From positions 1 to 23,024 of the IMG/VR virus record IMGVR_UViG_3300036466_000344: a DNA stretch of 23,024 nt. The stretch is one strand, 5' to 3'. The position numbers and the translations under genes were made by a program. Below, piece after piece: positions 1 to 5,096 of this stretch. Source of the stretch: a virus. Numbering within the stretch: position 1 is the first letter of the stretch; every line of letters starts with the position of its first letter. The notes under the pieces are model-generated. The model searched no databases and was not told the origin of the DNA. It worked only from the letters and a program-made list of their open reading frames with translations.

Positions 1-10
1 AATCAAGTAT

Positions 11-265
11 TTTGATAATCAAAAGGAACCCCCATGAGTATCAAGTAGTTTGACAATCAAAGTATTTGAAAAACGCATGATAGTTATCGGCCTTAGTAAG
101 AGTCCTCAATAGTTTGATAGTCAAAGTATTTACTTGGCCAATCAAAGTAATATGCTAATATGCTAATATGCTAATATTATAATATGATAATATGATAATA
201 TGATAATATAAATTTACTTTGACTATCAAAGTAATTGGACTAGTACAAGTAATTTGAGTGTCAAA
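11..265. repeat. Array of five TTTGA-N3-TCAAA palindromes
   Basis: Perfect 5-3-5 palindromes lie at 11-23, 49-61, 113-125, 218-230 and 253-265, with spacers TAA, CAA, TAG, CTA and GTG. Most are flanked by AGTA on the left and GTA on the right. The copy at 215-233 is a perfect 8-3-8 palindrome (TACTTTGA-CTA-TCAAAGTA). A degenerate copy, CTTGGCCAATCAAAG, sits at 133-147. Two further perfect copies occur at 1906-1934. Conserved arms with a variable 3-bp centre are typical of sites bound by a dimeric helix-turn-helix protein, which is an inference here. Confidence 0.75.
113..230. repeat. 16-bp inverted repeat enclosing tandem AT repeats
   Basis: TTTGATAGTCAAAGTA at 113-128 is the exact reverse complement of 215-230. 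The enclosed 86 bases contain TATGCTAA three times in tandem (151-174) and TATGATAA three times in tandem (183-206), separated by TATTATAA. The arms are themselves members of the TTTGA-N3-TCAAA family, so two opposed binding sites may frame an easily melted segment. Cruciform formation is possible but unproven. Confidence 0.65.
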
Positions 266-275
266 GTAAATAAAT

Positions 276-331
276 GATACTTGGTATCAAAAAGATACTC
301 ACTCTCTTTTTGATCGTTGGTATCAAAAAGA
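276..331. repeat. Second palindrome type: 15-bp direct repeat, 36-bp period
   Basis: TTGGTATCAAAAAGA occurs exactly at 281-295 and 317-331, 36 bp apart. The first copy is part of a perfect palindrome GATAC-TTG-GTATC (276-288); the second is part of the imperfect GATCG-TTG-GTATC (312-324). CTTTTTGAT at 306-314 and ATCAAAAAG at 322-330 also form a 9-bp inverted repeat. The 36-bp spacing equals the period of the iterons at 526-702. Confidence 0.6.
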
Positions 332-343
332 AAGTGTTATAAT

Positions 344-399
344 CTATGATTGATTTAATATATGGTAATGATTTCACCTATGATTGATCTGATATATGG
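344..399. repeat. 22-bp imperfect direct repeat
   Basis: Positions 344-365 and 378-399 share 20 of 22 bases (CTATGATTGAT, then T/C, T, A/G, then ATATATGG), with a 34-bp period. The copies lie between the palindrome arrays and the iterons and are not part of any open frame. Their role is unknown; they may be protein-binding repeats of the same regulatory or origin region. Confidence 0.55.
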
Positions 400-409
400 G
401 TGTGATTGG

Positions 410-510
410 CCCGATTCGGGAATTTCGCGTTGAAACAAAGATCTGTATATCTGTGGGGGTAATCGCTCGAAATGCGTTAAATCGCATGTAAGCGCGCTTT
501 AAATCGATTT
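410..510. repeat. Island of short palindromes in a less AT-rich patch
   Basis: Four palindromes cluster within 101 bases: CCCGA-T-TCGGG (410-420), ATGCG-N6-CGCAT (472-476 with 483-487), AGCGCGCT (491-498) and AAATCGATTT (501-510). This is the only GC-containing patch in the first 880 bases and it directly adjoins the AT-rich iterons. Such an arrangement is compatible with an origin, but no consensus DnaA box (TTATCCACA) is visible. Confidence 0.45.
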
Positions 511-525
511 GATAATATTTTTACC

Positions 526-702
526 TATTATAATATGTTAATATATAATCAAATATAATCATATTATAATATGTTAATATATAATCAAATATTAAAATAT
601 TATAATATGTAAATATATAATCAAATATTAACATATTATAATATGATTATATAATCAAATATTAACATATTATAATATGATTATATATAATCAAACATAT
701 AT
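526..702. repeat. Five tandem 36-bp AT-rich iterons
   Basis: The unit begins TATTATAATATG, usually continues with a TTAATATATAATCAAATAT-like stretch, and recurs at 526, 562, 598, 634 and 668, giving periods of 36, 36, 36 and 34 bp. In copies 2, 4 and 5 the two bases before the unit complete the perfect 14-bp palindrome CATATTATAATATG. The same 12-mer appears alone at 175, 855, 1827 and 1869. Tandem iterons of this kind are known from phage and plasmid origins and centromeres. Assignment to either is inference. Confidence 0.7.
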
Positions 703-818
703 TAAATGTATATCTAACATTGATATCTTATATCAAAGAATATCAAGTAATTCGTGACTATATCGCGAAATGGTCATATAATATATTATAGAAATAAATA
801 AAAAGCAAAATATTTTAC

Positions 819-838
819 ATATTACGAAAGCGTAATAT
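819..838 (+). promoter_or_regulatory. 8-bp hairpin in the leader of the first small gene
   Basis: ATATTACG (819-826) and CGTAATAT (831-838) are perfect inverted arms around an AAAG loop. The element lies 42 bases before the start at 881. The sequence TTACATATTAC at its left edge recurs in the larger hairpin ahead of the third small gene (1449-1482), suggesting a shared leader structure. No T-tract follows, so it is not a typical terminator. Confidence 0.45.
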
Positions 839-880
839 AACAGCCACATTATCGTATTATAATATGAGGAGATGATTTAA

Positions 881-1096
881 ATGAAAATGAACAATTTAAA
901 CTGCTACAATACAGGATACGTATTTCAAGACCAAGATGAAAAATGTTTCATAACAGATATATTCGTAGATGAAAATAAAAATTATTTTCATAATGAATTA
1001 AAAGAAATCTCATACGATCAATATATGAGCGCGAAAAAATTTAATAAAAAAAGAATATTAGTAATGTTTCCTATCGAAGCTGCAAACAAATTCTAA
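881..1096 (+). CDS. Small acidic protein of unknown function (71 aa)
   Basis: I do not recognise this protein. It is 71 residues, starts with MKMNNLNC and ends EAANKF, and has alternating polar and aromatic residues with several acidic patches (DQDEK, DIFVDEN). No signal peptide, membrane segment or known motif is visible. ATG 881 is preceded by GAGGAGATG, a good Shine-Dalgarno sequence with suitable spacing. It is the first of three small + strand genes that share leader elements and end at a single terminator. Its position in a repeat-bounded, very AT-rich module outside the virion cluster suggests an early or accessory phage function, such as host takeover, counter-defence or replication control. 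That is inference from position only. Confidence 0.7.
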   Translation: MKMNNLNCYNTGYVFQDQDEKCFITDIFVDENKNYFHNELKEISYDQYMSAKKFNKKRILVMFPIEAANKF

Positions 1097-1115
1097 TAAC
1101 ATAATATATCGTTTT

Positions 1116-1134
1116 TTACTACCTTAGGAGGTAA
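1116..1134 (+). promoter_or_regulatory. Duplicated 19-base leader with ribosome-binding site, copy 1
   Basis: TTACTACCTTAGGAGGTAA lies 5 bases before ATG 1140 and is repeated exactly at 1490-1508 before the third small gene. It contains a full AGGAGGT Shine-Dalgarno sequence that can pair with the upstream ACCT (TACCT-TAGG-AGGTA). The ribosome-binding site could therefore be partly sequestered in a small hairpin. Confidence 0.55.
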
Positions 1135-1139
1135 CTATA

Positions 1140-1439
1140 ATGAATAAATATACAATAAACGAGAATATCGATAAAAACAATAGATTGAGATTATTTCATA
1201 ATACGATACAAGCTATTTGTATTGTGGAAAAAGAAAAAAATACTACAACTAAATATTATAATCTATATTTACTAAGCAAATTCAAAGATTTCATAGCTGA
1301 AGATGATTTCACAATAGTGTATCAAAATTACGTATTTGAAAATAATGAAATATCTACTATTAGATCTATCTTTGAAGATTTTGAAGATACTAAGCTATTT
1401 GATAGAATAGAAAATTTATTTACTTGTAACATATTATAA
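1140..1439 (+). CDS. Small protein of unknown function (99 aa)
   Basis: This gene is not recognised. The 99-residue product begins MNKYTINENIDK and is rich in Asn, Ile, Phe and acidic residues, with an acidic C-terminal half (FEDFEDTKLFDRIENLF). No membrane segment or catalytic motif stands out. Start ATG 1140 follows AGGAGGTAACTATA, part of a 19-base leader shared with the next gene. It lies 43 bases after the first small gene and 74 before the third. The three have the same strand, similar size and similar leaders, so they probably form one transcription unit. Base composition is clearly more AT-rich than the structural genes, which could mean a different origin or weaker constraint. Confidence 0.7.
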   Translation: MNKYTINENIDKNNRLRLFHNTIQAICIVEKEKNTTTKYYNLYLLSKFKDFIAEDDFTIVYQNYVFENNEISTIRSIFEDFEDTKLFDRIENLFTCNIL

Positions 1440-1448
1440 TAAATCAAT

Positions 1449-1482
1449 ATATTACATATTACCCAAGGGTAATATGTAATAT
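1449..1482 (+). promoter_or_regulatory. 16-bp perfect inverted repeat before the third small gene
   Basis: Positions 1449-1464 (ATATTACATATTACCC) and 1467-1482 are perfect reverse complements around only two bases (AA). In RNA the innermost pairs would open to give a stable hairpin. In DNA it is a near-perfect 34-bp palindrome suitable for a dimeric protein. It has no following T-run, so an intrinsic terminator is unlikely. It lies just before the shared 19-base leader at 1490-1508. Confidence 0.65.
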
Positions 1483-1489
1483 AATTAAC

Positions 1490-1508
1490 TTACTACCTTA
1501 GGAGGTAA
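1490..1508 (+). promoter_or_regulatory. Duplicated 19-base leader with ribosome-binding site, copy 2
   Basis: Exact second copy of the 19-base leader found at 1116-1134, ending 5 bases before ATG 1514 with the same spacing. The exact conservation in an otherwise diverged AT-rich region suggests duplication of a gene-plus-leader unit or selection for a common control signal. Confidence 0.55.
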
Positions 1509-1513
1509 TCAAA

Positions 1514-1765
1514 ATGACAAACAAATTAATAAAAATATTAAATGAAAAGACATATGAAAATATTATCATTGATGATGATAATTTCTTAGTACTAAATGAT
1601 ATGTATATAAATGAAGATGAAGAACTCATATTAGATATTCATGGTATGTCTTATGTATTAAATGAAAGGAATGTAATGTTTAATGAAAAAAATAAAACAT
1701 TTTATATTAATGCATATAATATTGAGAATGAAGAAATTATAATGATAATGATTATAATATTATAA
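1514..1765 (+). CDS. Small acidic protein of unknown function (83 aa)
   Basis: This gene is not recognised. The 83-residue product has runs of acidic residues (IIDDDNF, NEDEELILD) and an isoleucine/methionine-rich C-terminus (residues 74-83). That tail is encoded by an AATGATAATG-type repeat, so it may be a recent read-through into repetitive DNA. Start ATG 1514 follows the shared 19-base leader with AGGAGGT. The terminator at 1777-1810 begins 12 bases after the stop, so this is the last gene of the module. Small acidic phage proteins sometimes act as nucleic-acid mimics in counter-defence; nothing beyond composition and location supports that here. Confidence 0.65.
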   Translation: MTNKLIKILNEKTYENIIIDDDNFLVLNDMYINEDEELILDIHGMSYVLNERNVMFNEKNKTFYINAYNIENEEIIMIMIIIL

Positions 1766-1776
1766 TAATATAATAT

Positions 1777-1810
1777 AATAAAACGATCTTATGCGATCGT
1801 TTTATTTTTT
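1777..1810 (+). terminator. Rho-independent terminator of the small-gene module
   Basis: AATAAAACGATC (1777-1788) pairs perfectly with GATCGTTTTATT (1795-1806) around a six-base loop (TTATGC). A T-run continues to 1810. This is a classic intrinsic terminator closing the three-gene unit on the + strand. Because the stem ends in A/T runs it could also work in the other direction. Confidence 0.85.
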
Positions 1811-1905
1811 ACTTGTAATATTATCATATTATAATATGTTTGCGTATTAACATATGATAATATTATAATATTATAATATGTTAATATGTAAGCCTGTCCA
1901 ATTAG

Positions 1906-1934
1906 TTTGAGTGTCAAACGATTTGAAAATCAAA
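1906..1934. repeat. Two adjacent TTTGA-N3-TCAAA palindromes
   Basis: Perfect copies lie at 1906-1918 (spacer GTG) and 1922-1934 (spacer AAA), with starts 16 bp apart. They match the array at 11-265; the GTG-centred copy has the same 13-mer as that at 253-265. With the left array they bracket the three small genes. The 3-bp gap between the two would place two dimers side by side. Confidence 0.7.
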
Positions 1935-2085
1935 GGACCCGCGGCCCGCTCTTTACTATGTCGGAGTGTATTCCAATATTTACCATTTTAAAACCGAAAA
2001 GGAACGTGTAGACCACATATACAAGGGAAAGCCGAATAACACGCCCCCAAAATATATTATACGGTATATAAAAGACTAAGGGGAA

Positions 2086-2210
2086 CTAAATAAAGAGATC
2101 TAAGGAATAAATACTAAGGAATATCTCTGAAACAATTCCTTAAAGGCTATTTATAGGACATTTCCTTAAGAAATACATAATTAAAGCTATTTTTATAGTA
2201 TTTTCTTAGA
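2086..2210. repeat. CTAAGG cluster and opposed CCTTA elements
   Basis: CTAAGG occurs at 2086, 2100 and 2114, exactly 14 bp apart. The last two extend to CTAAGGAATA. Opposed elements follow: ATTCCTTA (2135-2142), ATTTCCTTAAG (2160-2170) and ATTTTCTTAG (2200-2209). TAAGGAAT at 2115-2122 and ATTCCTTA at 2135-2142 form a perfect 8-bp inverted repeat with a 12-base spacer. A stretch around GCTAT is also repeated imperfectly with a 40-bp period. Function unknown; candidate regulatory or packaging-recognition DNA close to the terminase genes. Confidence 0.45.
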
Positions 2211-2655
2211 CTAAACAGTATAAAAAAGCCGTATCCTGTATAGGAAAATCTCACGAAAACTTGAATAAAATAGGCTAAAATATATTACCTAATTCAAAAA
2301 TCTCCTAAAAACAGTCCTAAAGTTCCGTACTGTCCACTAATTAACTATATATACTTATTTCACTACTGTTATATATATTTAAAATATATAGTAATAAAAT
2401 AAACAGAAATATATAATAGGTATATTTTTCAAATAGTATATAGACGTTAGAGTATAGTATTTAAGGTTAAGCACGCAGGAAGGAAGGCCCTTAATTAACC
2501 CTGAGGCTGTATAAAAGTGCCTTTAGATCGCCCTTATATCAAAGATCCTACACACATATGTATATGTGGTATTTCAATGAAAAAGGTCCTAATATGTGGA
2601 GGGGACTGTTTTTTGTGTGGCATACGAAAAAAATAAAAATAAAGATAAAAAGTTT

Positions 2656-2674
2656 AAAAAAAGCCGGGCTTTTT
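2656..2674. terminator. Possible bidirectional terminator hairpin
   Basis: AAAAAAAGCCGGGCTTTTT is a near-perfect inverted repeat with a GC core (GCC/GGC) and A and T flanks on both strands, as in compact bidirectional intrinsic terminators. The stem is short and the T-run is part of the stem, so activity is uncertain. It would insulate the packaging operon from upstream transcription. Confidence 0.4.
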
Positions 2675-2682
2675 CCTCTGTT

Positions 2683-2742
2683 ATATAGTATAATATATTA
2701 TAGTAGAATATAAAAAGAGCTTAACCTTATATTATACTATAT
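2683..2742. promoter_or_regulatory. 15-bp inverted repeat upstream of the terminase operon
   Basis: ATATAGTATAATATA (2683-2697) and its exact reverse complement (2728-2742) flank 30 bases, and the right arm ends 61 bases before ATG 2804. Next to the right arm is GCTTAACCTTA (2719-2729), the reverse complement of TAAGGTTAAGC at 2462-2472, which is itself preceded by GTATAGTAT. So an AGTAT plus AAGGTTAAGC box appears twice in opposite orientation. The location fits an operator or promoter element for the late genes. Promoter sequences could not be assigned with certainty. Confidence 0.45.
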
Positions 2743-2803
2743 TTTAAGAAAAATGTCAACAGAATCATAAAAATAAAAAAGTCATATTTGGGAGGAATTT
2801 ATT

Positions 2804-3256
2804 ATGAAAGGTTTGTCTATGGAACAAATACAATTTATGGATGTATATTTACGGGATTTTAATTTAGATGATGCTAAAATGGATGTAGATATTTCTGATA
2901 AAGAAGTCCAGGAGGCTTTAGAGCATTCACAAGTAAAAGAATTAATTGAAAGGGAGCAAGCATTCAGATTTAGAAAGTTGGGAATCACTCCGACAAGAAC
3001 ATTATTGCACATCGCCGAAGTAGCTTATAAGAAACCTTGTATATTAGTGCAGGGAGACGAATTTTACGATGAAAGAGAGGCAGCATTAGGTGTAGTAGAT
3101 ACGAAGGAACAGACAAAAGCCTTAGAGCTTTTATGTAAATATCAAGAGGTTCTTGAAAAAGGCCCTAAAGGCAAGAACAATGAAGAGATCTTAGGAAAAA
3201 TTGCAACCGTTGAAGAAGGGTTGTCCATCGCCAAGAGGTTGATGGGAGTGAATTAG
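2804..3256 (+). CDS. Terminase small subunit (putative)
   Basis: This 150-residue protein sits directly before the large terminase, where the small subunit normally lies. Small subunits bind the packaging site in phage DNA and load the large subunit. The N-terminal half (MEQIQFMDVYLRDFNLDDAK, then EVQEALEHSQVKELIEREQAFRF) looks like the helix-rich DNA-binding part; the middle (GITPTRTLLHIAEVAYKKP, EQTKALELLCKYQEVL) resembles the oligomerisation region of phage small terminases. ATG 2804 has GGGAGG with 8-base spacing. Oddly, the frame stops at 3256 while a coding-like frame one step back (-1) continues to 3360, just before the next gene, so the C-terminus may be frameshifted. The assignment rests on size, helix pattern and position. 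Confidence 0.7.
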   Translation: MKGLSMEQIQFMDVYLRDFNLDDAKMDVDISDKEVQEALEHSQVKELIEREQAFRFRKLGITPTRTLLHIAEVAYKKPCILVQGDEFYDEREAALGVVDTKEQTKALELLCKYQEVLEKGPKGKNNEEILGKIATVEEGLSIAKRLMGVN

Positions 3257-3360
3257 TAATAAATGCAGTTCTTAGAAGACAGACACACAGTAAAGTCAAT
3301 GTATTCTATTTCCCTCCGAAAGATAATAAGATGCGTCATCTAGGAGCTGTATTTATATAA
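3214..3360 (+). pseudogene. Start-less coding-like frame after the small terminase gene
   Basis: In the -1 frame relative to the small terminase gene, an open stretch runs from after a TGA at 3211-3213 to TAA 3358-3360. From 3241 it reads DGSELVINAVLRRQTHSKV and continues NVFYFPPKDNKMRHLGAVFI, which looks like real protein in amino-acid balance. It has no ATG, GTG or TTG until an ATG at 3331, and ends 15 bases before the large terminase start, which is normal gene spacing here. It may be the original C-terminus of the small terminase displaced by a one-base indel, a product of ribosomal frameshifting, or chance. No classical -1 slippery heptamer is seen in the overlap. Confidence 0.35.
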
Positions 3361-3375
3361 ATTAGGGAGGTTATC

Positions 3376-5076
3376 ATGTCATTATGGGGAAATACAGGAG
3401 TAGAAGATACAGACAAACCTATAGAAGATGTGAAAGTCGTAAAAGCGCCTATAATGGCCTTTATTCCCAAGGAAAAAGTAAAAGGGTATCCAACAGAGCT
3501 CGATCATGTTAATGCTTTTGATTTAACGGAGGCTGGAGCAGATCTGGGAGAGGTCAGTAGATTAGAGGACTACGTTGAGAAAATAGACTATGCATCATTA
3601 AAGCCTTCACAAAGAAAGGATTATGAAGATTTAGTCAATTACCTAGTACAAAACAGCTATTACAGCTATTTTAAATTATCATTTGATGAAAAAAACCCAT
3701 TAATCAAGGGAAGACATATTAGATTATTGTGCAACATAATGACCAGAGCGCTTAAAGGTGAATATAGAGGAGACGATGGTTTTACAAAGATCATTATCAC
3801 AATGCCTCCAAGACATCTTAAGTCAAGAACAATATCAGAATCTTTACCCTCTTATTTAATGGCGAAAGATCCAACAAGACATGTAATTGCGTGTTCTTAC
3901 TCAGCGGATCTAGGAGTTAAATTTGGAGCCAAAAACAAAGAGAAGTTTGAGACATTAGGAACTCAGTTTTTCGGCGTTGAGCTTAATAAGACGGAAAGAG
4001 CAAAAGCATCTTGGGAAACATCCAAGGGTGCAAAGTTCTTAGGAACGGGTATTGGAGGATCTGTAACAGGATTCGGTGCTGACTTATTAATAGTCGATGA
4101 TCCATTTAAAAACAGACAAGAGGCTAACTCGGAAGTTACGAGAGAGTATGTTTGGCAAGAGTGGGAAGACACATTAAAAACAAGAGCACACAAAAATGGT
4201 ATTATGATCGTAATTCATACGAGATGGCATGACGATGATCTGATAGGTCGGCTCTTAAAAGGCGAAGACTCTCACGAATGGCTACTTGTAAATCTGCCAG
4301 CTGAATGCCAAGATGAATCCACAGACCTACTAGGTAGGAAAATAGGAGAACCATTATGGCCAACTCAGTATAACAAAAAGTACTTCAACCAATTCAGAAA
4401 TCAAAAAAGAACTTGGTCAGCACTTTATCAGCAGAGCCCTGTAGTTGCGGGAGGAAACCTTTTTCGGTCATCTTTCTTTCGATATTTCACAATTGAAGGC
4501 GATGTATTATTACTTCACACATCAACTGGAATAAAAAGGCATTTTATGTATAATTGTTGGTCATTCCAAACAATTGATACAGCTTTGAAGGAAAAGGAAT
4601 CATCCGACTACACAGCTATGATTCAGATCATAGTAACTCCTGATTATGACTTATTAGTCAGAGATATTTTCAATGAAAAGTTGGAAGTACCTAAACAACC
4701 AGGAGCGTTAATATCTTATAGAGCTAAGTGGCAACCACAATTTCAACTAATTGAGGAAGCGCAGAGTGGAATCTTCTTATCACAGCTCTTTAAAGGAACA
4801 AGCATGCCCATAAGGACCGTGAAAGCGACAAAAGATAAGGTTACAAGATCTTATGAAGTTCTTACGTATTACGAAGCAGGTAAAGTGTATCATTACGCAC
4901 AAATGGGAAATTTGGAGATTTTTGAAAAGCAATTAGCAGCATTTCCAAATGTAAAACATGATGATATGGTCGATGCTTTAGCTCATGGAGGAAAGTATTT
5001 ATCACAAATCGAAGCGGATACAGGTATATGGGATGCATCAAAACATCGACATCAAGATGATGACGTAGAATACTAA
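3376..5076 (+). CDS. terL: Terminase large subunit (ATPase-nuclease)
   Basis: The large subunit powers DNA packaging and cuts concatemers at the portal. The 566-residue protein has an ATPase domain with a Walker A-type motif MPPRHLKSR (residues 143-151), the variant P-loop of the TerL group around the TIGR01630-type C-terminal domain, and a Walker B strand ADLLIVDDPF with acidic residues 241-242. The C-terminal RNase H-like nuclease has the expected Asp in QTIDTA (residue 401) and a late acidic cluster HDDMVDALAHG (residues 528-538). Length is normal, so the gene seems intact. The extra N-terminal 100 residues before the ATPase core are common in this group. ATG 3376 follows TTAGGGAGGTTATC. 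The portal gene follows after 20 bases. Confidence 0.95.
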   Translation: MSLWGNTGVEDTDKPIEDVKVVKAPIMAFIPKEKVKGYPTELDHVNAFDLTEAGADLGEVSRLEDYVEKIDYASLKPSQRKDYEDLVNYLVQNSYYSYFKLSFDEKNPLIKGRHIRLLCNIMTRALKGEYRGDDGFTKIIITMPPRHLKSRTISESLPSYLMAKDPTRHVIACSYSADLGVKFGAKNKEKFETLGTQFFGVELNKTERAKASWETSKGAKFLGTGIGGSVTGFGADLLIVDDPFKNRQEANSEVTREYVWQEWEDTLKTRAHKNGIMIVIHTRWHDDDLIGRLLKGEDSHEWLLVNLPAECQDESTDLLGRKIGEPLWPTQYNKKYFNQFRNQKRTWSALYQQSPVVAGGNLFRSSFFRYFTIEGDVLLLHTSTGIKRHFMYNCWSFQTIDTALKEKESSDYTAMIQIIVTPDYDLLVRDIFNEKLEVPKQPGALISYRAKWQPQFQLIEEAQSGIFLSQLFKGTSMPIRTVKATKDKVTRSYEVLTYYEAGKVYHYAQMGNLEIFEKQLAAFPNVKHDDMVDALAHGGKYLSQIEADTGIWDASKHRHQDDDVEY

Positions 5077-5096
5077 TAGACAAGGAGGAGAAGGCC

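Larger units (their letters stand above)
1..880. other. Gene-free, repeat-dense AT-rich region (origin or operator candidate)
   Basis: No open frame with a ribosome-binding site is visible on either strand over these 880 bases. Instead the stretch holds ordered repeats: five perfect TTTGA-N3-TCAAA palindromes (11-265), two sets of three tandem 8-bp repeats (151-174 and 183-206), a 15-bp direct repeat (281-295 and 317-331), a 22-bp direct repeat (344-365 and 378-399), an island of short palindromes (410-510), and five 36-bp iterons (526-702). Iterons, AT-rich DNA and palindromes together are known from replication origins and partition sites, and palindrome families are known from operators. 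The sequence alone does not decide between these. Part of it must also carry the promoter for the small genes that follow. Confidence 0.6.
1807..2803. other. Long gene-free region between small-gene module and terminase
   Basis: About 1 kb without a convincing gene on either strand. It contains two TATTATAATATG copies (1827 and 1869), two TTTGA-N3-TCAAA palindromes (1906-1934), a 14-bp-periodic CTAAGG cluster (2086-2123), a 40-bp imperfect direct repeat (GCTAT at 2146 and 2186), a CACATA-N4-TATGTG palindrome (2553-2568), a GC-rich hairpin (2656-2674), and a 15-bp inverted repeat (2683-2742). The promoter for the packaging and late genes should lie here, but no clear -35/-10 pair could be singled out because TATAAT-like strings are everywhere. 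Confidence 0.6.

Noticed and set aside
526-702. CRISPR array interpretation of the 36-bp repeats
   Set aside because: Units are directly tandem without distinct spacers, and no cas gene is present, so iterons are the better reading.
855-866. TATAAT-like string before the first small gene as a promoter -10
   Set aside because: No matching -35 at 16-18 bases, and a transcript start there would leave almost no leader before the ribosome-binding site. The same string is part of the repeated TATTATAATATG motif.
1-880. tRNA or other structured RNA gene in the upstream region
   Set aside because: No cloverleaf arms, T-arm consensus or known RNA family pattern could be recognised; the inverted repeats are short and DNA-palindrome-like.
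2594-2713. Small open frame starting ATG 2594 (39 codons, MWRGLFFVW...) on the + strand
   Set aside because: No good ribosome-binding site (only weak AAGG), lysine/isoleucine low-complexity middle, and it runs through a hairpin that looks like a terminator. Chance in AT-rich DNA is more likely.
3214-3256. Classical -1 slippery heptamer for programmed frameshift in the small terminase
   Set aside because: No X-XXY-YYZ heptamer in the required register was found in the overlap.
3263-3343. 26-codon frame from ATG 3263 between the terminase genes
   Set aside because: No ribosome-binding site and a short unremarkable sequence; the overlapping -1 frame is more protein-like.
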